Shown: piece by piece, positions 62,497-64,000 of the stretch
How positions within the stretch are numbered: position 1 is the first letter of the stretch
How the letters are laid out: each line of letters opens with the position of its first letter
NCBI RefSeq assembly: GCF_004216775.1
Contig: NZ_SGXF01000002.1
Location: 372,001-436,000 of the forward strand
Reading direction: 5' to 3'
Source: Cuneatibacter caecimuris
GTDB lineage: Bacteria; Bacillota; Clostridia; Lachnospirales; Lachnospiraceae
Length of the DNA stretch: 64,000 bases
Position numbers and translations under genes: made by a program
Notes under the pieces: generated by a model
The model's input: only the letters and a program-made list of their open reading frames with translations
What the model was told of the DNA's origin: nothing
Database searches by the model: none

Positions 62497-63858
62497 TCAT
62501 CCCATTTTTCCCTTCACCACAGTGCTGTTCTTCCATCTGCCGGACAAGTAGAAAATCAGGCCGATCAGCACAGCGCCTCCGCTGGCGATGGGGGCCGCCA
62601 GTCCGATTCCTGTGAGCCCCAGGGGAAGGGCCATCCCAAACAACAGCGCAAAGGGGATGCGGAAGCCCAATGCGGAAAGAATGCCGTTTACCGATGCAAA
62701 GGCGGTATGCCCTGCCCCGGTAATCAGGCCGTTGATACAAAAGCTGATGGGAGCTACCAGGTAATCAAAGGTAAATGTGCGCATATATTCCATTCCGCTG
62801 CGCACCATATCCGCATCATCATCAAAAATCCGGATGATCTGCTCCGGGAACAGCTGTGCCACCAAAAAAATCGGAATGCTGATTCCCATTGCCAGCATCA
62901 GGCCGGTATGAAAGGTTTTTTTCGCCCTGTCCAGCTCATTTGCCCCGATATTCTGAGCAGCCATGGCTGAAACAGAAGATCCCACCGCTATGGAAGGCAG
63001 TATGGCGAAACTATTGAACTTTCCCACCACGCCCAACGCGGCCGAGGCGCTGACCCCGAAGCCGTTTACCAGCGCAGTCAGCACCAGAAATGACATATTG
63101 GTGGCCACATTCTGAATGGACGTGGGGATTCCCACCCGCATGAGAGTCTTAAACCGTTCTTTTTTAAACTGAAAGGATGAAATCTTAAAATCAAAAATAA
63201 AGTCATTTCGCTTCAGGTAAATAATGCACAGCACCATACTGAGCGCCTGAGAAATCACGGTGGCCACCGCAGCCCCTCTGGCTCCCATCCTGAATCCTCC
63301 TACCAGAATCAAGTCCAGCACAATGTTGGTCACACAGGCGATCAGCACAAAATACATAGGCCTTTTGCTGTCCCCCACGCCCCGCATGATGGCGCTGAGC
63401 GCATTATATCCGAATATGAACACAGTACCCATAATCGTGATATCCAGATACTCTCTTGCCTGCGCAAAAGATTCCTCAGGAGTCTGGATCAGATGAAGGA
63501 TAGGAGTGGAAACACACAACATGATTGCAGTCATCGCCACCGCGGCCGCCAGCAAAGCGATCAGCAGCGTTCCAATGGATTCGTTTACCGCTTTACGGTC
63601 TCCATAACCCAGGTATTGGGCGATCACCACCGTACCGCCTACGCTCAGTCCAATCACAAGATTTGTCATCAGAAATGTCACCTGACCGCCTATATTTACT
63701 GCAGAAATCCCTACCGGACCTCCAAATTTCCCTACTATCAGCATGTCCGCCACATTATAAAGCGACTGAATTAAATTTGACAGCATAAACGGCAGGGCAA
63801 ACATCACCAGCTGGCGGATTACGTTTCCCTGCGTCAGGTCTTTTTCCAGTTTTGCCAT
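62497..63858 (-). CDS. MATE-family efflux transporter
   Basis: 453 residues with about twelve membrane helices in two related halves. PFMLSNLIQSLYNVADMLIVGKFGG and AINVGGQ-like SAVNIGGQVTFLMTNLVIGLSVGGTVVIAQYLG are the typical N-half; TSIQNVATNMSFLVLTALVNGFG opens the second half. Exports drugs or metabolites using Na+ or H+. The start is ATG at 63858 with GGGGAG 8 bases upstream; an earlier TTG six codons up overlaps that site. Confidence 0.9.
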   Translation of the reverse strand: MAKLEKDLTQGNVIRQLVMFALPFMLSNLIQSLYNVADMLIVGKFGGPVGISAVNIGGQVTFLMTNLVIGLSVGGTVVIAQYLGYGDRKAVNESIGTLLIALLAAAVAMTAIMLCVSTPILHLIQTPEESFAQAREYLDITIMGTVFIFGYNALSAIMRGVGDSKRPMYFVLIACVTNIVLDLILVGGFRMGARGAAVATVISQALSMVLCIIYLKRNDFIFDFKISSFQFKKERFKTLMRVGIPTSIQNVATNMSFLVLTALVNGFGVSASAALGVVGKFNSFAILPSIAVGSSVSAMAAQNIGANELDRAKKTFHTGLMLAMGISIPIFLVAQLFPEQIIRIFDDDADMVRSGMEYMRTFTFDYLVAPISFCINGLITGAGHTAFASVNGILSALGFRIPFALLFGMALPLGLTGIGLAAPIASGGAVLIGLIFYLSGRWKNSTVVKGKMG

Positions 63859-63894
63859 TCCTGTTTCTCCCCTCAAAGTAATGAATATATTTTA

Positions 63895-64000
63895 TCACAG
63901 CTTTACAAGATTGACCAGCTTTTTGTTTTCGTCATAGGGAATTGGCTCTCCGGCCTGTGTTCCATGGCCATTTTCATCCAGGCAGCTGCATTCTCCCTTT
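63895..64000 (-). CDS. C-terminal end of an unidentified protein (runs off right edge)
   Basis: The last 34 or so codons of a leftward gene ending at TGA (63895-63897). Visible residues include CSCLDENGHGTQAGE and the tail KKLVNLVKL. Too short to identify; 36 bases separate it from the MATE start, so the two are probably in one transcript. Confidence 0.55.
   Translation of the reverse strand, partial: KGECSCLDENGHGTQAGEPIPYDENKKLVNLVKL

Noticed and set aside
1-64000. tRNA and rRNA genes
   Set aside because: No cloverleaf or rRNA-like segment was recognised in the gene gaps; a tRNAscan and Rfam search would settle it.

Overview
The window looks like a low-to-mid GC, gut-type Clostridia chromosome (Lachnospiraceae is the best guess; no rRNA is present to settle it). 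It carries the right-hand ~30 kb of an integrative and conjugative element (ICE). Support for a Firmicute comes from GGAGG ribosome sites, TTG starts, a CGAAC-N4-GTTCG SOS box before recA, ribonuclease Y, a C_GCAxxG_C_C protein and a giant 2-hydroxyacyl-CoA dehydratase-activase-type protein.

1-16960 is one long leftward gene run from a consensus promoter at 16998-17026. Its far end is conjugation machinery: a partial mobile-element protein, VirB4, PrgI, a TrbL/VirB6-like channel protein and a Maff2-type pilin-like protein. Upstream of these sits an unusual surface cassette: a SipW-type signal peptidase, four secreted proteins (three with clear TasA/SipW-type signals), a sortase-fold protein lacking the expected Arg, a 1328-residue thioester/SpaA/BspA-repeat adhesin, a CAP-domain lipoprotein and an M28 peptidase with three Bsp-like repeats. 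I read it as a mating-surface or adhesion module.

17.1-26.6 kb is the maintenance and control part: an XRE regulator, an RHH (ParR-like) protein, a GIY-YIG protein, a VapD pair, a two-winged-helix protein that may start replication, a small phage-like gene broken by two lesions, two zinc-ribbon proteins, ParM-like actin, a sigma-region-4-like activator, SSB, and a cI/Cro-like pair. That pair's two consensus promoters face each other, and each holds a copy of the same 14-bp operator.

26.7-31.1 kb is the element edge: a large serine integrase, a VapC/Phd toxin-antitoxin pair, a DUF3990-type toxin broken by a deletion between 7-bp repeats with its HTH partner intact, and then the C-terminal part of an M23 peptidase gene whose N-terminal part is absent. 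This marks the likely right attachment junction near 30.62 kb.

31.1-64 kb is mostly chromosomal: an HD protein; an AT-rich TetR-ABC transporter islet; a C_GCAxxG_C_C protein; a nucleoid-associated protein; a GH78 rhamnosidase; LysR/YeiH; a cyclase-family hydrolase. Next is a five-gene operon (Asp/Glu racemase, GH127, GntR, DUF1537 acid-sugar kinase, BKACE) that suggests an uncharacterised sugar-acid route. Housekeeping follows: DUF1848, rny, recX, recA, lysA, pyk, a rhomboid-like membrane protein, corA, the dehydratase-activase fusion, a P-loop kinase and a MATE pump. A family of dispersed hairpin repeats (34.36, 42.24 and 48.98 kb) sits between the chromosomal genes.
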